Part shown: positions 19,716-29,593 of the stretch, piece after piece | Position numbering within the stretch: position 1 is the first letter of the stretch | Layout: each line of letters opens with the position of its first letter | Assembly: GCA_016763795.1 (NCBI GenBank) | Contig: JAESTF010000345.1 | Coordinates: 1-42,226, forward strand | Direction: 5' to 3' | DNA length: 42,226 bases | From: Flavobacteriales bacterium | GTDB lineage: Bacteria; Bacteroidota; Bacteroidia; Flavobacteriales_E; Vicingaceae | Translations under genes and position numbers: made by a program | Notes under the pieces: generated by a model | What the model saw: only the letters and a program-made list of their open reading frames with translations | Databases searched by the model: none | Told to the model about the DNA's origin: nothing

Positions 19716-20771
19716 ATGGGAGAGAAAAAACAAGCTTTATTTAATAAATTAGGAAGACCTGAACTTGAAGAAGAACTTCGTAATGAAACTTTTAAAAGAA
19801 TAACTGTTTCTTTATATAGTTACGTTAACATCAAAAACCCTGATGTTTTTAGAGATGTTTTATACGGTCGTTGGGCTGGATTTAACATTAAAGGAAGAAT
19901 ATATCTTGCTAAAGAAGGTATAAACGCACAATTCTCTTGCCCAGAACAAAATTGGGAAGCTTTTAAAACTTCATTAGAAGATTACGACTACCTCAAAAAT
20001 GTCCCTTTAAAAATTGCTGTTGAAGATGATGGAAAGTCTTTCATTAAACTCACCATAAAAGTTAGAGATAGAATTTTAGCTGACGGAATGGATGATGATG
20101 CTTATGACACATCCAACGTAGGAAAACATTTAACTGCTGCCGAATGGAACAAAGACATGGCAGGTCCTGACACTATTATTGTTGATGTTAGAAATCATTA
20201 TGAACATGAAATTGGTCATTTTAAAGGCTCCGTCTGTGCTGAATCAGACACTTTTAAAGAGGATTTACCGAAAATACACGACAAATTAAAAGGCAAGGAA
20301 AATCAAAAGATACTCCTTTATTGTACTGGCGGAATTAGATGTGAAAAAACAAGTGCTTTCTTAAAACACAAAGGATTTGAAGATGTAAACCAATTACACG
20401 GAGGTATTATTGATTATGCTAGACAAATTGAAGCGGAAGGGTTAGAAAATAATTTTATTGGCAAGAACTTTGTCTTTGATGAAAGAAGAGGGGAACGGGT
20501 TTCTGATGATATAATTAGTTCTTGCCATCAATGTGGCGAGACATGTGACAATCACACTAATTGCGAATATTTAGATTGTAATCTACTATTTATTCAATGT
20601 AATAATTGTAAAGCGGAATTTGAAAATTGCTGTTCAACAGAATGCCTTGAGCATTCTAAACTACCTATTGAAGAGCAAAAAGAATTAAGAAAAATTAGAG
20701 AAAAAAAAGGTCTTTTGGATTATCAAAAAAGTCTAAGACCAAAAATTAAAGGGATAAGAAAAGAAAAATAA
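19716..20771 (+). CDS. trhO: tRNA uridine(34) hydroxylase, rhodanese-like
   Basis: Likely start ATG 19716. Rhodanese active site LLYCTGGIRCEKTSAFLKHKGFEDVNQLHGGI, N-terminal GRIYLAKEGINAQFS. Confidence 0.92.
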   Translation: MGEKKQALFNKLGRPELEEELRNETFKRITVSLYSYVNIKNPDVFRDVLYGRWAGFNIKGRIYLAKEGINAQFSCPEQNWEAFKTSLEDYDYLKNVPLKIAVEDDGKSFIKLTIKVRDRILADGMDDDAYDTSNVGKHLTAAEWNKDMAGPDTIIVDVRNHYEHEIGHFKGSVCAESDTFKEDLPKIHDKLKGKENQKILLYCTGGIRCEKTSAFLKHKGFEDVNQLHGGIIDYARQIEAEGLENNFIGKNFVFDERRGERVSDDIISSCHQCGETCDNHTNCEYLDCNLLFIQCNNCKAEFENCCSTECLEHSKLPIEEQKELRKIREKKGLLDYQKSLRPKIKGIRKEK

Positions 20772-20916
20772 TATTTTTAAACTATCATAATTTTAGGAAT
20801 AAAATATTGTGTCCTTCAATTATTTGATTTATCCTTCCAAATATCAAAATATAATTCTTTGTTTTAAATATTTTCTTTTCTATTATGTATTTTTACGAGA
20901 AATATAGAAATTTAGT

Positions 20917-21876
20917 ATGGAAGAGCGAATATTAGTTATTGGATCATCTGGTCAAATAGGAACTGAATTAGTTGAAGAATTAAGAAAATTATACGGAAAC
21001 AAAAACGTAATTTCTTCAGATATTAGAGACCCTCAAATTGCTCAAGACGGCCCTTTCGAACGGTTGGACATCCTAAACAAATTACAGTTGCTTGATATTG
21101 TAGAAAAATACAATATAAAAGAAGTTTATTTATTAGCAGCTATGCTTTCTGCAACGGCAGAGAAAAACCCTGCTTTAGGTTGGGATTTAAACATGAATAG
21201 TTTGTTTAACGTGTTAAACCTTGCCAAAGATAAAATTATTAATAAAATATTCTGGCCAAGCTCTATTGCTGTATTTGGACCAACAACCCCACAACAAAAC
21301 ACACCACAATACACCATAATGGAACCAACTACTGTTTACGGAATCAGTAAACAAACTGGTGAAAGATGGTGTGAGTATTATCACAAACAATTTGGAGTTG
21401 ATGTTAGAAGCATCCGTTATCCAGGTTTGATTGGGTATAAATCAAAACCAGGTGGAGGTACTACAGATTATGCTGTAGACATTTTTCATCAAGCTATTGA
21501 ACAAAGATCGTACGAATGCTTTTTGTCAGAAAACACTACTTTACCTATGATGTATATGAGTGACGCTATAAAAGCAACCATAAGCATAATGGATGCCAAG
21601 GATAGCGATATTAAAATTAGATCAAGTTACAATATTGCAGGAATGAGTTTCTCTCCAAGCGAAATTGCTAGTGAAATAAAAAAGTCAATTCCAAATTTTG
21701 AAATTTCTTATAAAATTGACTACCGACAAGAAATAGCGGAAAGCTGGCCACAATCTATCGATGATAAAAATGCTTCAAACGATTGGAAATGGTCTGCTGA
21801 TTTTAACCTATCTAAACTAACAGATATAATGCTAGAAAACCTAAAAGAATCTATCACTTCTAAAAAAAATCATTAA
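20917..21876 (+). CDS. NAD-dependent epimerase/dehydratase, L-threonine 3-dehydrogenase-like SDR
   Basis: ILVIGSSGQIGTELVEELRKLYGNKNVISSDIRDP Rossmann motif, YGISKQTGE catalytic YxxxK, SIRYPGLIGYKSKPGGGTTDYAVDIF. Confidence 0.85.
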   Translation: MEERILVIGSSGQIGTELVEELRKLYGNKNVISSDIRDPQIAQDGPFERLDILNKLQLLDIVEKYNIKEVYLLAAMLSATAEKNPALGWDLNMNSLFNVLNLAKDKIINKIFWPSSIAVFGPTTPQQNTPQYTIMEPTTVYGISKQTGERWCEYYHKQFGVDVRSIRYPGLIGYKSKPGGGTTDYAVDIFHQAIEQRSYECFLSENTTLPMMYMSDAIKATISIMDAKDSDIKIRSSYNIAGMSFSPSEIASEIKKSIPNFEISYKIDYRQEIAESWPQSIDDKNASNDWKWSADFNLSKLTDIMLENLKESITSKKNH

Positions 21877-22010
21877 ACATGTAACTTTCATTTAATGATA
21901 AACGTAATAAAGCACAAATGTGTCTATTAGTCGTAAAAAAAACATATTTTATCTAAAATTTAAAAAAGAAACATTAATATTTACCTATATTTATTTTTTC
22001 AAACCAAGGT

Positions 22011-22898
22011 ATGAGTAGAATGAAAAAAATATTATACATATTTATCCCCGTTTTTATTTGCAGTATAAGCGTTGCACAAAGTGTTCCTAACTTTATAATT
22101 ATTGAAGGTGATACTGTAAACTTGGTTGATGAAAATAATTTAAAACAAGGTTTTTGGAAGATTTTTGGTAAAATGAGAAAATTACCTAGATATGAGCCAG
22201 ACCAAGTAATTGAACAAGGAAAATACGCAAACAGCAGGAAACAAGGGCTTTGGACTAAATTTTTCCCTTCAGGAAAAACAAAAAGTGAAATAGAATATAA
22301 AAACAGCAGACCTAATGGGTCTTACAGAACATACTTTGAAAATGGACAAGTAGAAGAAGAAGGTAACTGGAAAAATAATCGTAATACAAATGATTTCAAA
22401 AGGTATTATGAAAATGGACAAGTATCACAAAATTTTGCGTTTAATACCTCCGGAAAAAGAAATGGTAGACAAACCTACTTCTATGAAAATGGACAAGTTA
22501 TGATTGAGGCAGATATAGAGTCTGGCAAAGAAAAATTTGTAAAGGAGTATTACGAAGACGGATCTATTAAAGCTGAGAAAAATTTTATTGATGGAAAGCT
22601 TGATGTTGTAAATACAAAGGTATACGAATCTAAAACTCCTGTTAAAGAAAAAGGTCCTGAAGGAGTTGTAGAAATTGTAACAGTCGACAAGACTGAAAAA
22701 TCCAACACAGGAAGTTTCCATGGAGAAGGACAGCATAAAATGTACAATGCTAACAGACAAATATCTAAAGATGGATTTTTTAAAGCCTATCGTTTAATAG
22801 ATGGGAAATGGTACATTTATGATGGAAATGGAATTTTAACTAAAATTAAACGATTCAAGAGCGGAAGATACATTGGTGATTCTCCTCTCCCAAAATAA
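22011..22898 (+). CDS. MORN-repeat/YwqK-family secreted protein
   Basis: Signal peptide followed by repeated YYENGQV.. units (YFENGQVEEEGNWKNNR, YYENGQVSQNFAF, FYENGQVMIEADI). Confidence 0.85.
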   Translation: MSRMKKILYIFIPVFICSISVAQSVPNFIIIEGDTVNLVDENNLKQGFWKIFGKMRKLPRYEPDQVIEQGKYANSRKQGLWTKFFPSGKTKSEIEYKNSRPNGSYRTYFENGQVEEEGNWKNNRNTNDFKRYYENGQVSQNFAFNTSGKRNGRQTYFYENGQVMIEADIESGKEKFVKEYYEDGSIKAEKNFIDGKLDVVNTKVYESKTPVKEKGPEGVVEIVTVDKTEKSNTGSFHGEGQHKMYNANRQISKDGFFKAYRLIDGKWYIYDGNGILTKIKRFKSGRYIGDSPLPK

Positions 22899-22914
22899 TA
22901 AAAAACAACCTTTA

Positions 22915-22947
22915 AAAAAGCCCAGTAAGATTCTTATTGGGCTTTTT
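22915..22947 (+). terminator. Rho-independent terminator
   Basis: AAAAAGCCCAGTAAGA...TCTTATTGGGCTTTTT downstream of the YwqK gene. Confidence 0.85.
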
Positions 22948-22990
22948 GTTTTTTAATTATACTTTTACAGTATAAACAAAGTGCAAAATA

Positions 22991-24472
22991 ATGTCCAAAA
23001 AAAAATCACTATATATATACAACAGCTTATCTCGAAAAAAAGAATTTTTTGAGCCATTAAACCCTCCTTTTGTTGGTCTATACGTATGTGGACCAACTGT
23101 TTATAGCGATGTTCATTTAGGAAATGTTAGATCCTTTATGACCTTTGATGTAGTATATCGATACTTAACTTATTTAGGATATAATGTTAGGTATGTCAGA
23201 AACATTACAGATGTTGGTCATTTATTAGATGACAGCGATACTGGTGATGATAAAATTGAAAAACGAGCTCGATTAGAAAAAATAGAGCCGATGGAAATCG
23301 TTCAAAAATACACGAATGGATTTCACAATACAGTCAATCAATTCAATTTGATTCCTCCAAGTATTGAACCAACTGCTACGGGACATATTGTTGAACAAAT
23401 AGAAATGGTGCAAAGAATCATCAAAAATGGATTAGCATATGAAGTGAATGGCTCTGTTTATTTTGATGTGAAAAAATATTCAGAAGAACATCATTATGGT
23501 GAATTATCTGGCAGAAAATTAGATGAACTTTTAGAACAGACAAGAGATAATTTGGAAGGCGGAGATGAAAAAAAATATTTTGCTGATTTTGCTATTTGGA
23601 AAAAAGCTTCTGAAGAGACCATTATGAAATGGGATTCTCCTTGGGGAATTGGAGTGCCAGGTTGGCATTTAGAATGCTCAGTAATGAGTACTAAATATTT
23701 AGGGCAAGAATTTGATATACATGGGGGAGGAATGGATTTAAAATTCCCTCATCACGAATGTGAAATTGCACAATCAGTTGGTGCAGACGGAGTAAATCCA
23801 GTAAAGTATTGGATGCACGGCAACATGTTGACTGTTAATGGTACTAAAATGAGTAAATCCTTAGGTAATTCTTTTTTACCACACGAACTCATTTCTGGAG
23901 ACCATCCTTTATTGGAAAAAGGTTACACTCCAATGACCGTTCGCTTTTTCTTTTTACAAGCCAACTATAAAAGCACTGTTGATTTCTCTAATGATGCATT
24001 ACAAGGGGCTGAAAAAGGACTTATTAAATTAATGAACGCTATTAAAACTTTGTCTAAACTAATTTCATCTGAAAAATCGAGTATTGATCTCAATACTATT
24101 ATTACAAACTGTAATGATAGTATGAATGATGATTTTAATACTCCAATGACAATCGCTCATCTGTTTGATGGTGTTAAAATGATAAACTCCATTAACGATG
24201 GAAAAGCAACTATTTCTCTTTCAGATTTAGAAAAGCTACAAGAACATTACAATATTTTTGTTTTTGAAATATTAGGATTACTTCCACAAAACACTGATTC
24301 ATCGAATGATGAATTACCAAGTGAACTAATGAACATTATTATTGAGTTGCGTAAAAAATCTAAAGAAAATAAAGATTGGGATACAGCAGATTTAATTCGT
24401 GATGAATTAAAAAAACTAAATATCTCCATTAAAGATACAAAGGATTCATCTGTTTGGAATTATGAAGAATAA
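22991..24472 (+). CDS. cysS: Cysteine-tRNA ligase
   Basis: 493 aa; GLYVCGPTVYSDVHLGNVRSFMTFD, HGGGMDLKFPHHECEIAQS, KMSKSLGN. Confidence 0.97.
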   Translation: MSKKKSLYIYNSLSRKKEFFEPLNPPFVGLYVCGPTVYSDVHLGNVRSFMTFDVVYRYLTYLGYNVRYVRNITDVGHLLDDSDTGDDKIEKRARLEKIEPMEIVQKYTNGFHNTVNQFNLIPPSIEPTATGHIVEQIEMVQRIIKNGLAYEVNGSVYFDVKKYSEEHHYGELSGRKLDELLEQTRDNLEGGDEKKYFADFAIWKKASEETIMKWDSPWGIGVPGWHLECSVMSTKYLGQEFDIHGGGMDLKFPHHECEIAQSVGADGVNPVKYWMHGNMLTVNGTKMSKSLGNSFLPHELISGDHPLLEKGYTPMTVRFFFLQANYKSTVDFSNDALQGAEKGLIKLMNAIKTLSKLISSEKSSIDLNTIITNCNDSMNDDFNTPMTIAHLFDGVKMINSINDGKATISLSDLEKLQEHYNIFVFEILGLLPQNTDSSNDELPSELMNIIIELRKKSKENKDWDTADLIRDELKKLNISIKDTKDSSVWNYEE

Positions 24473-25460
24473 AATTTACTACATTTTTATAACATTACTT
24501 ATTGCTAGTTGCGGCAATGATAAGCCTAAAAAAAAAGACTCTATTATTAAAATAGAACCTATCGTTTCTAAGCCCAAAATTGAAAAACCAGATTTCAATG
24601 CTGATTCAGCCTACCTTTACATTCAAGATCAAGTAGATTTTGGACCAAGATTCCCCAATAACAATGCTCATGCTAAATGTGCTGAATATTTAGAAACCAA
24701 ACTCAACTCATTTGGATTAAAAACAAACATTCAAATAGGTGAAGGAATAACTTTTAATAACCAAAAAATTATCATAAAAAATATTATAGGGGAATATAAT
24801 CCTGAAGCTCAAAAAAGAGTTTTACTTTTTGCTCATTGGGATACTCGCCCATTTGCTGACCAAGACAACAAAGACATGACTAAACCAATTTTAGGAGCTA
24901 ATGATGGGGGAAGTGGTGTTGGCATCTTATTGGAGGTCGCAAGACAATTGACCATTACAAAACCAAATGTTGGTGTTGACATTATTTTTTTCGATGCAGA
25001 AGATTATGGTCAACCTGCTGGAATTTCTGACAACATAAATAGTGAAAATTCATGGTGTTTAGGCTCTCAGTATTGGTCAAAAAATCCGCACAAAGAAAAC
25101 TACAAAGCAGAATATGGAATTTTATTAGACATGGTTGGCTCTTCAAATGCTACATTTTTTCAAGAAGAAATTTCAGTCCAATATGCCCCACAAGTTGTTC
25201 AAAAAGTATGGGGAAATGCTAAGAAGTTAGGCTACAATAATTATTTTATAACTCAGCAAATGGGGGGGCTCATTGATGATCATAAGTTTGTAAATAAAAT
25301 TGCTAATATTCCAAGTATTGATATTATTCATTACGAAAGAGGACAAAGAGGATTTCATCCTACTTGGCATACTCACAATGATAATATGGACGTAATTGAC
25401 AAAATGACTCTTTCTGTAGTTGGAGAAGTCCTATTATATACAATATATCAAGAGAAATAA
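24462..25460 (+). CDS. M28 family metallopeptidase / glutaminyl cyclase-like lipoprotein
   Basis: Lipobox LLIASCGND; LLFAHWDTRPFAD, GANDGGSGVGILLEVARQL, FFDAEDYG; overlaps the cysS end. Confidence 0.9.
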   Translation: MKNKIYYIFITLLIASCGNDKPKKKDSIIKIEPIVSKPKIEKPDFNADSAYLYIQDQVDFGPRFPNNNAHAKCAEYLETKLNSFGLKTNIQIGEGITFNNQKIIIKNIIGEYNPEAQKRVLLFAHWDTRPFADQDNKDMTKPILGANDGGSGVGILLEVARQLTITKPNVGVDIIFFDAEDYGQPAGISDNINSENSWCLGSQYWSKNPHKENYKAEYGILLDMVGSSNATFFQEEISVQYAPQVVQKVWGNAKKLGYNNYFITQQMGGLIDDHKFVNKIANIPSIDIIHYERGQRGFHPTWHTHNDNMDVIDKMTLSVVGEVLLYTIYQEK

Positions 25461-25488
25461 TTGATTTCAGCATCTAATCCTTTTAATC

Positions 25489-25520
25489 TTGTGATATTTA
25501 AAATTTTAAATCTATATTTG
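25489..25520 (+). promoter_or_regulatory. Bacteroidota-type promoter for the acidic lipoprotein
   Basis: TTG (25489-25491) and TATATTTG (25513-25520), matching TTG-N17-23-TANNTTTG. Confidence 0.55.
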
Positions 25521-25549
25521 CGGCAATACTAACTTAATAAATTAAAAAG

Positions 25550-25885
25550 ATGAAAAAATTATTTACAATACTAATGGTAGCAAGCATGTTTAGCTTAGTT
25601 GCTTGTGGACCATCTGCAGAAGAAAAAGCTAAAGCTGAAGCTGATGCTGAAGCAATGGTAAACGAAATGTTTGAAGGTTTAGAAGAAGCAATGGAAGAAG
25701 AAGTTGCTGAAGAAACTGAATTAGCTGAGCATGCATGTGATGCTAAATGTGAAGAAGCTGGATGTACTGGACCAAGATGTGGTGAAGCAGGACATGAATG
25801 TACTGACGCTTGTCATGCTGATGATGCAGAAGCAGAAGGTGAAGAAGGGCATGAGCACGTAGAAGGTGAAGAGCACGAACATTAA
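25550..25885 (+). CDS. Small acidic lipoprotein with Cys/His-rich C-terminus
   Basis: MKKLFTILMVASMFSLVACGPS lipobox; Glu/Ala-rich; HACDAKCEEAGCTGPRCGEAGHECTDACHADD...GHEHVEGEEHEH tail. Confidence 0.8.
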   Translation: MKKLFTILMVASMFSLVACGPSAEEKAKAEADAEAMVNEMFEGLEEAMEEEVAEETELAEHACDAKCEEAGCTGPRCGEAGHECTDACHADDAEAEGEEGHEHVEGEEHEH

Positions 25886-25918
25886 TAAGTAAATAATAAC
25901 CTAATAATAAAAAAAAAG

Positions 25919-26176
25919 ATGAAGAAATTTTTAACGTTATTGATGGTAGCAAGCATGTTTGGATTAGTTGCTTGTGGAGAACCGTCAGAAGAAGAAAAAG
26001 CTGCTGCTGAAGCTGAAGCTGCTGCAATGGTAGAAGAAATGATGGGTGGACTTGAAGAAGTTATGGAAGAAGCTACTGAAGAAGTTGCTGAAGAGGTTGC
26101 TACTGAAGAAGCAGTTGAAGAAGTTGCTACTGAAGAAGTAGTTGAAGAAGAAGCTACTGAAGAAGTTGCTGAATAA
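25919..26176 (+). CDS. Small, extremely acidic lipoprotein, tandem paralog
   Basis: MKKFLTLLMVASMFGLVACGEPSEEE; near-identical signal region to the 25550 gene; repetitive EEVATEE C-terminus. Confidence 0.8.
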   Translation: MKKFLTLLMVASMFGLVACGEPSEEEKAAAEAEAAAMVEEMMGGLEEVMEEATEEVAEEVATEEAVEEVATEEVVEEEATEEVAE

Positions 26177-26190
26177 TATCAAATTCTTTT

Positions 26191-26223
26191 AAAAAAAGGT
26201 TCAACTTAGTTGAACCTTTTTTT
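26191..26223 (+). terminator. Bidirectional Rho-independent terminator
   Basis: AAAAAAAGGTTCAAC-TTA-GTTGAACCTTTTTTT between the convergent lipoprotein gene and folC. Confidence 0.88.
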
Positions 26224-26239
26224 TTGCTTCAAACTTTTT

Positions 26240-27457
26240 TCAAATCACTTCTGCAACAACAAAAGTACTTCCTCCAACAAAGATTAAATCGTTTGCTAAA
26301 GCATTTTTCTTTGCCGTACTTAATGCATTCTCAACACTCGTATATTGTTTTCCTTTTAAACCTTTTTGTTTCCCTAACTCAAACAATTCATTTACTGCTA
26401 ATGCTCTAGGAATTTTAGCTTCACAAAAATAATATTCAGCATCTTTAGGAAATAAATCAAGTACTTTATCAATTGACTTATCATTAACTGCTCCAAATAC
26501 AACATGTAACTTATCGAACTTCATCGTTTTTATCTGACTCATAATTTCTTTTACACCCTCCTCATTATGTCCTGTATCACAAATTATTAAAGGTTGTTTA
26601 GAAAGTATTTGCCATCTGCCTAAAATCCCTGTATTTTTTACTACATGTTGCAAACCTCTTTCAATATTTTCCTGAGAAATCTTCCAACCTTTTTCAATTA
26701 AAGTATTAATTGTGGTTATACATGTTTTAACATTTTTACGCTGGTAAACACCTTTTAAATCAGTTTGAAAAATTTCATTAACAGCTTTATCCGCAAATTG
26801 AATTGAAGTTTTTACCACAGTAACTTTTTCTTGAAAAATAATGCTAGTTTCGGCTTGTGTTTCTCCTATAACTACTGGCACACCAAACTTAATAATTCCT
26901 GCTTTTTCAATTGCTATTTTTTCTAATGTATCACCTAAAAATTGAGTATGATCTATTCCAATATTAGTAATTACAGAAACCTCAGGAATCACGACATTGG
27001 TAGAATCTAATCTTCCTCCCAAACCTGTTTCAATAATTGCGATGTCTACTTTTTGAGTTGCAAAATAATCAAATGCTAAACCGACAGTCCACTCAAAAAA
27101 AGATAAGTTAATTTTTTCAAATTCCGTCTTATAATTAATTACAAAATTAATTACTTCGCTCTCAGGAATCATTTCTCCATTAATTTTAACCCTTTCTCTA
27201 AAATCTTTCAAATGAGGAGAGGTATATAACCCTACTTTATATCCTGCCTCCTGTAAAACAGAGGCTAACATATGTGATGTTGAACCTTTACCATTAGTTC
27301 CAGCAACATGCACTGATTTAGACTTGTTCTCAGGATTCTTCAACAACTTACATAACAAATGAGTATTTGTTAAATCTACCTTATAAGCAGCTTTTCCTAC
27401 TCGTTGGTACATTGGTAATTGTGTAAATAAATAAGCTAAGGTTTGTTGATAGTTCAT
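26240..27457 (-). CDS. folC: Bifunctional folylpolyglutamate/dihydrofolate synthase
   Basis: 405 aa; VHVAGTNGKGSTSHMLASVLQEAGYKVGLYTSPHL; ETGLGGRLDSTNVV; ICDTGHNEEG. Confidence 0.95.
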   Translation of the reverse strand: MNYQQTLAYLFTQLPMYQRVGKAAYKVDLTNTHLLCKLLKNPENKSKSVHVAGTNGKGSTSHMLASVLQEAGYKVGLYTSPHLKDFRERVKINGEMIPESEVINFVINYKTEFEKINLSFFEWTVGLAFDYFATQKVDIAIIETGLGGRLDSTNVVIPEVSVITNIGIDHTQFLGDTLEKIAIEKAGIIKFGVPVVIGETQAETSIIFQEKVTVVKTSIQFADKAVNEIFQTDLKGVYQRKNVKTCITTINTLIEKGWKISQENIERGLQHVVKNTGILGRWQILSKQPLIICDTGHNEEGVKEIMSQIKTMKFDKLHVVFGAVNDKSIDKVLDLFPKDAEYYFCEAKIPRALAVNELFELGKQKGLKGKQYTSVENALSTAKKNALANDLIFVGGSTFVVAEVI

Positions 27458-27476
27458 TCCTTTTATAAATATAAAG

Positions 27477-27529
27477 ATCCCGCATCAGGTGCGGGATAGT
27501 TCAATTTACTATTTTGTACAACAAAATAG
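27477..27529. other. Two adjacent intergenic hairpins between tonB and folC
   Basis: ATCCCGCA-TCAGG-TGCGGGAT (27477-27497) and CTATTTTGT-ACA-ACAAAATAG (27509-27529). Confidence 0.6.
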
Positions 27530-27536
27530 GATTTCA

Positions 27537-28298
27537 TTAGTTAAGGATAAAAACAAAAGTCATGGTTCCTTTTTGCTCAAAAGGGGCATTTACATCTCGT
27601 TTAAATTTAGCTTTGTAAGCTGCCTCTTCTGCTTTTTTCTGTAAAATAGTATTTGTAGTAGTAGTTCCTCTTGCTCCAGGTTTGGCTTTTATTACTTTCC
27701 CATCTCTGTTTACCCAAATTTCTACTACAACAGTTCCATCTTTTTGGGTTGGATTATTGGGTTTTTTAAAACTTATTTTCCCTCTACCTCCTAGATTATA
27801 GCCGATCCCGTCTCCTGCAACATTACTATTCCCATTGGTATTTGGATCTCCATTCGGATCTCCTTGATTACCAGGATTCCCTGTTTCACCCTGATTTCCA
27901 TCTTCAGTCGTATTTTGAGAGTTATTAACTGCATTTAATGCATTTAAAAGATTCTGACTAGCAACTTGCTCTTCTTGTACAGTTTCCTCTGTCTGTGTTT
28001 CTGATGAGCTTACAACAGGAGCTTCTACATTATCTTGAGTTAACACTTGCTCTTCAGCAGCACTTGCATTTTCTGAAGGCAACACACTTTCTGATGTTGA
28101 GCTTGCAGCTTCTTCAGCTTCAACTTCTCCAGAACCCTCATCACTTGTCCCAAAATTAATCATCATTGAGCCTTCATTTGGTTCTGGTGGATCTTGGTAA
28201 TTCATTCCAAAAGAAAGAAACATAAGCAACAGTAATAAGTGAACTAAGATAGTTCCTATTAACCCTGATCTGCTATTTTTATCTTTTACAATTTCCAT
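27537..28298 (-). CDS. Energy transducer TonB family protein
   Basis: N-terminal TM, low-complexity linker, C-terminal DGTVVVEIWVNRDGKVIKAKPGARGTTT...KAKFKRDVNAPFEQKGTMTFVF. Confidence 0.88.
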   Translation of the reverse strand: MEIVKDKNSRSGLIGTILVHLLLLLMFLSFGMNYQDPPEPNEGSMMINFGTSDEGSGEVEAEEAASSTSESVLPSENASAAEEQVLTQDNVEAPVVSSSETQTEETVQEEQVASQNLLNALNAVNNSQNTTEDGNQGETGNPGNQGDPNGDPNTNGNSNVAGDGIGYNLGGRGKISFKKPNNPTQKDGTVVVEIWVNRDGKVIKAKPGARGTTTTNTILQKKAEEAAYKAKFKRDVNAPFEQKGTMTFVFILN

Positions 28299-28335
28299 TT
28301 ATCAAATAGATGCTTTAAAAAAGCATTTCCATAAA

Positions 28336-28728
28336 TTATTTTGATGCTGTTGCTAAAACTAGTTTCAGCCTATTTCTGTTGGCGATATCCATAATTACTA
28401 CCACATTTTCAATTGGCACAGATTTATCGGCTTTTAATATAATCCCAGGATTTTCTTCTCCTTTCATCAACGCTAAAACTTGAGCTTCTATATCTTGTTT
28501 ACTTACTTCATTATCATTTACATGATACGTTAAATCCTTGGTTATTGCTATCGTAACCGTTTGAGGTCTTGGGGCCATATGACTTGCTTTTGGCAATTCA
28601 ACATCTAGGGAATTAGGGCTTATTAAGGTTGACGCAATAATAAAAAAGATAAGCAATAGAAAAACAATGTCGGTCATGCTCGACATGTTAAAATTTGTTG
28701 TGACTTTATTTCTAGATCTTATCGCCAT
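28336..28728 (-). CDS. exbD: ExbD/TolR biopolymer transporter
   Basis: 130 aa; FNMSSMTDIVFLLLIFFIIASTL; adjacent to exbB and tonB. Confidence 0.93.
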   Translation of the reverse strand: MAIRSRNKVTTNFNMSSMTDIVFLLLIFFIIASTLISPNSLDVELPKASHMAPRPQTVTIAITKDLTYHVNDNEVSKQDIEAQVLALMKGEENPGIILKADKSVPIENVVVIMDIANRNRLKLVLATASK

Positions 28729-29444
28729 TATACTGCAGGTTCGTGTAAAATATCCAAGAATTCCATTGTTCTAGCTTCCATCATAAAAACAATTTTTTCT
28801 ACTCTAGCTACTAAGGTATTATAACCTACATAAGCCATAATGCCAACAATAAGTCCCGCTACAGTTGTTACCATTGCAGTAAAAATCCCATCAGATAGTG
28901 TTTGTAAATCTACACCACCACCACCAGCAGCCATCTTATGAAACACCAATATCATTCCTATTACTGTTCCTAAAAACCCTATCATAGGTGCTGCACCAGA
29001 GATTGTTGCTAATGTAGATAGGTTTTTTTCTAATTTATTTAATTCAATTTTACCAGTATTTTCAACTGCCGTGCCAATATCACTCAATGGTTTTCCAATT
29101 CTACTAACTCCTTTTTCCATCATCCTAGCAATTGGAGAAGCATTAGAGTTACACAAAGCTTTTGCTGCATCAATTTTACCATCTAAAATATTATCCTTTA
29201 TCTGGTTCATAAAATTCTCATCCTCTTTACTCGCTTGTTTAATCACTAAAAATCGTTCAACAATAATATACACAGCTAAAATTGAAAGAATTAAAAGCGT
29301 AATCATAATAACTGCTCCACCAGTACCTCCAGAACTAACCAATTGCCATATTGTAAGCGTTTTTTCTTCTGGAACAATAGCTTCTGCAACTTCCACTACA
29401 GGTGTATTTCCAACAGTAACTTGTAATAAAAAATTTTGTAACAT
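28728..29444 (-). CDS. exbB: MotA/TolQ/ExbB proton channel family protein
   Basis: 238 aa; ISGAAPMIGFLGTVIGMILVFHKMA...GIFTAMVTTVAGLIVGIMAYVGYN. Confidence 0.93.
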   Translation of the reverse strand: MLQNFLLQVTVGNTPVVEVAEAIVPEEKTLTIWQLVSSGGTGGAVIMITLLILSILAVYIIVERFLVIKQASKEDENFMNQIKDNILDGKIDAAKALCNSNASPIARMMEKGVSRIGKPLSDIGTAVENTGKIELNKLEKNLSTLATISGAAPMIGFLGTVIGMILVFHKMAAGGGGVDLQTLSDGIFTAMVTTVAGLIVGIMAYVGYNTLVARVEKIVFMMEARTMEFLDILHEPAV

Positions 29445-29593
29445 TTTTCTGAAAATTTAATTCTAAGCTAAATTACGATTAAGGATTACTGCGAATAAAT
29501 AACACCTTTAGAATTGTAAACAGCTAAATGTTAGTTTTTATTGTATAAAAAAGGAAAGTAAATTATTTTCTAAAGTTAAGAAAAGAGTAAAAA

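Noticed and set aside
22425-22760. Two overlapping minus-strand ORFs inside the YwqK gene
   Set aside because: Antisense shadow of a repetitive gene; two frames open at once indicates composition effect.
22011-22898. YwqK-family protein as a toxin-antitoxin component
   Set aside because: Family name is historical; this is a secreted MORN-repeat protein with no adjacent toxin-like ORF.
25919-26176. Possible CRISPR-like or tandem repeat array
   Set aside because: The repeats are in-frame coding low complexity with no regular spacers.
25743-26182. Minus-strand Leu/Gln- and Phe/Ser-rich ORFs
   Set aside because: Complement of Glu-rich (GAA/GCT) low-complexity codons in the lipoprotein genes.
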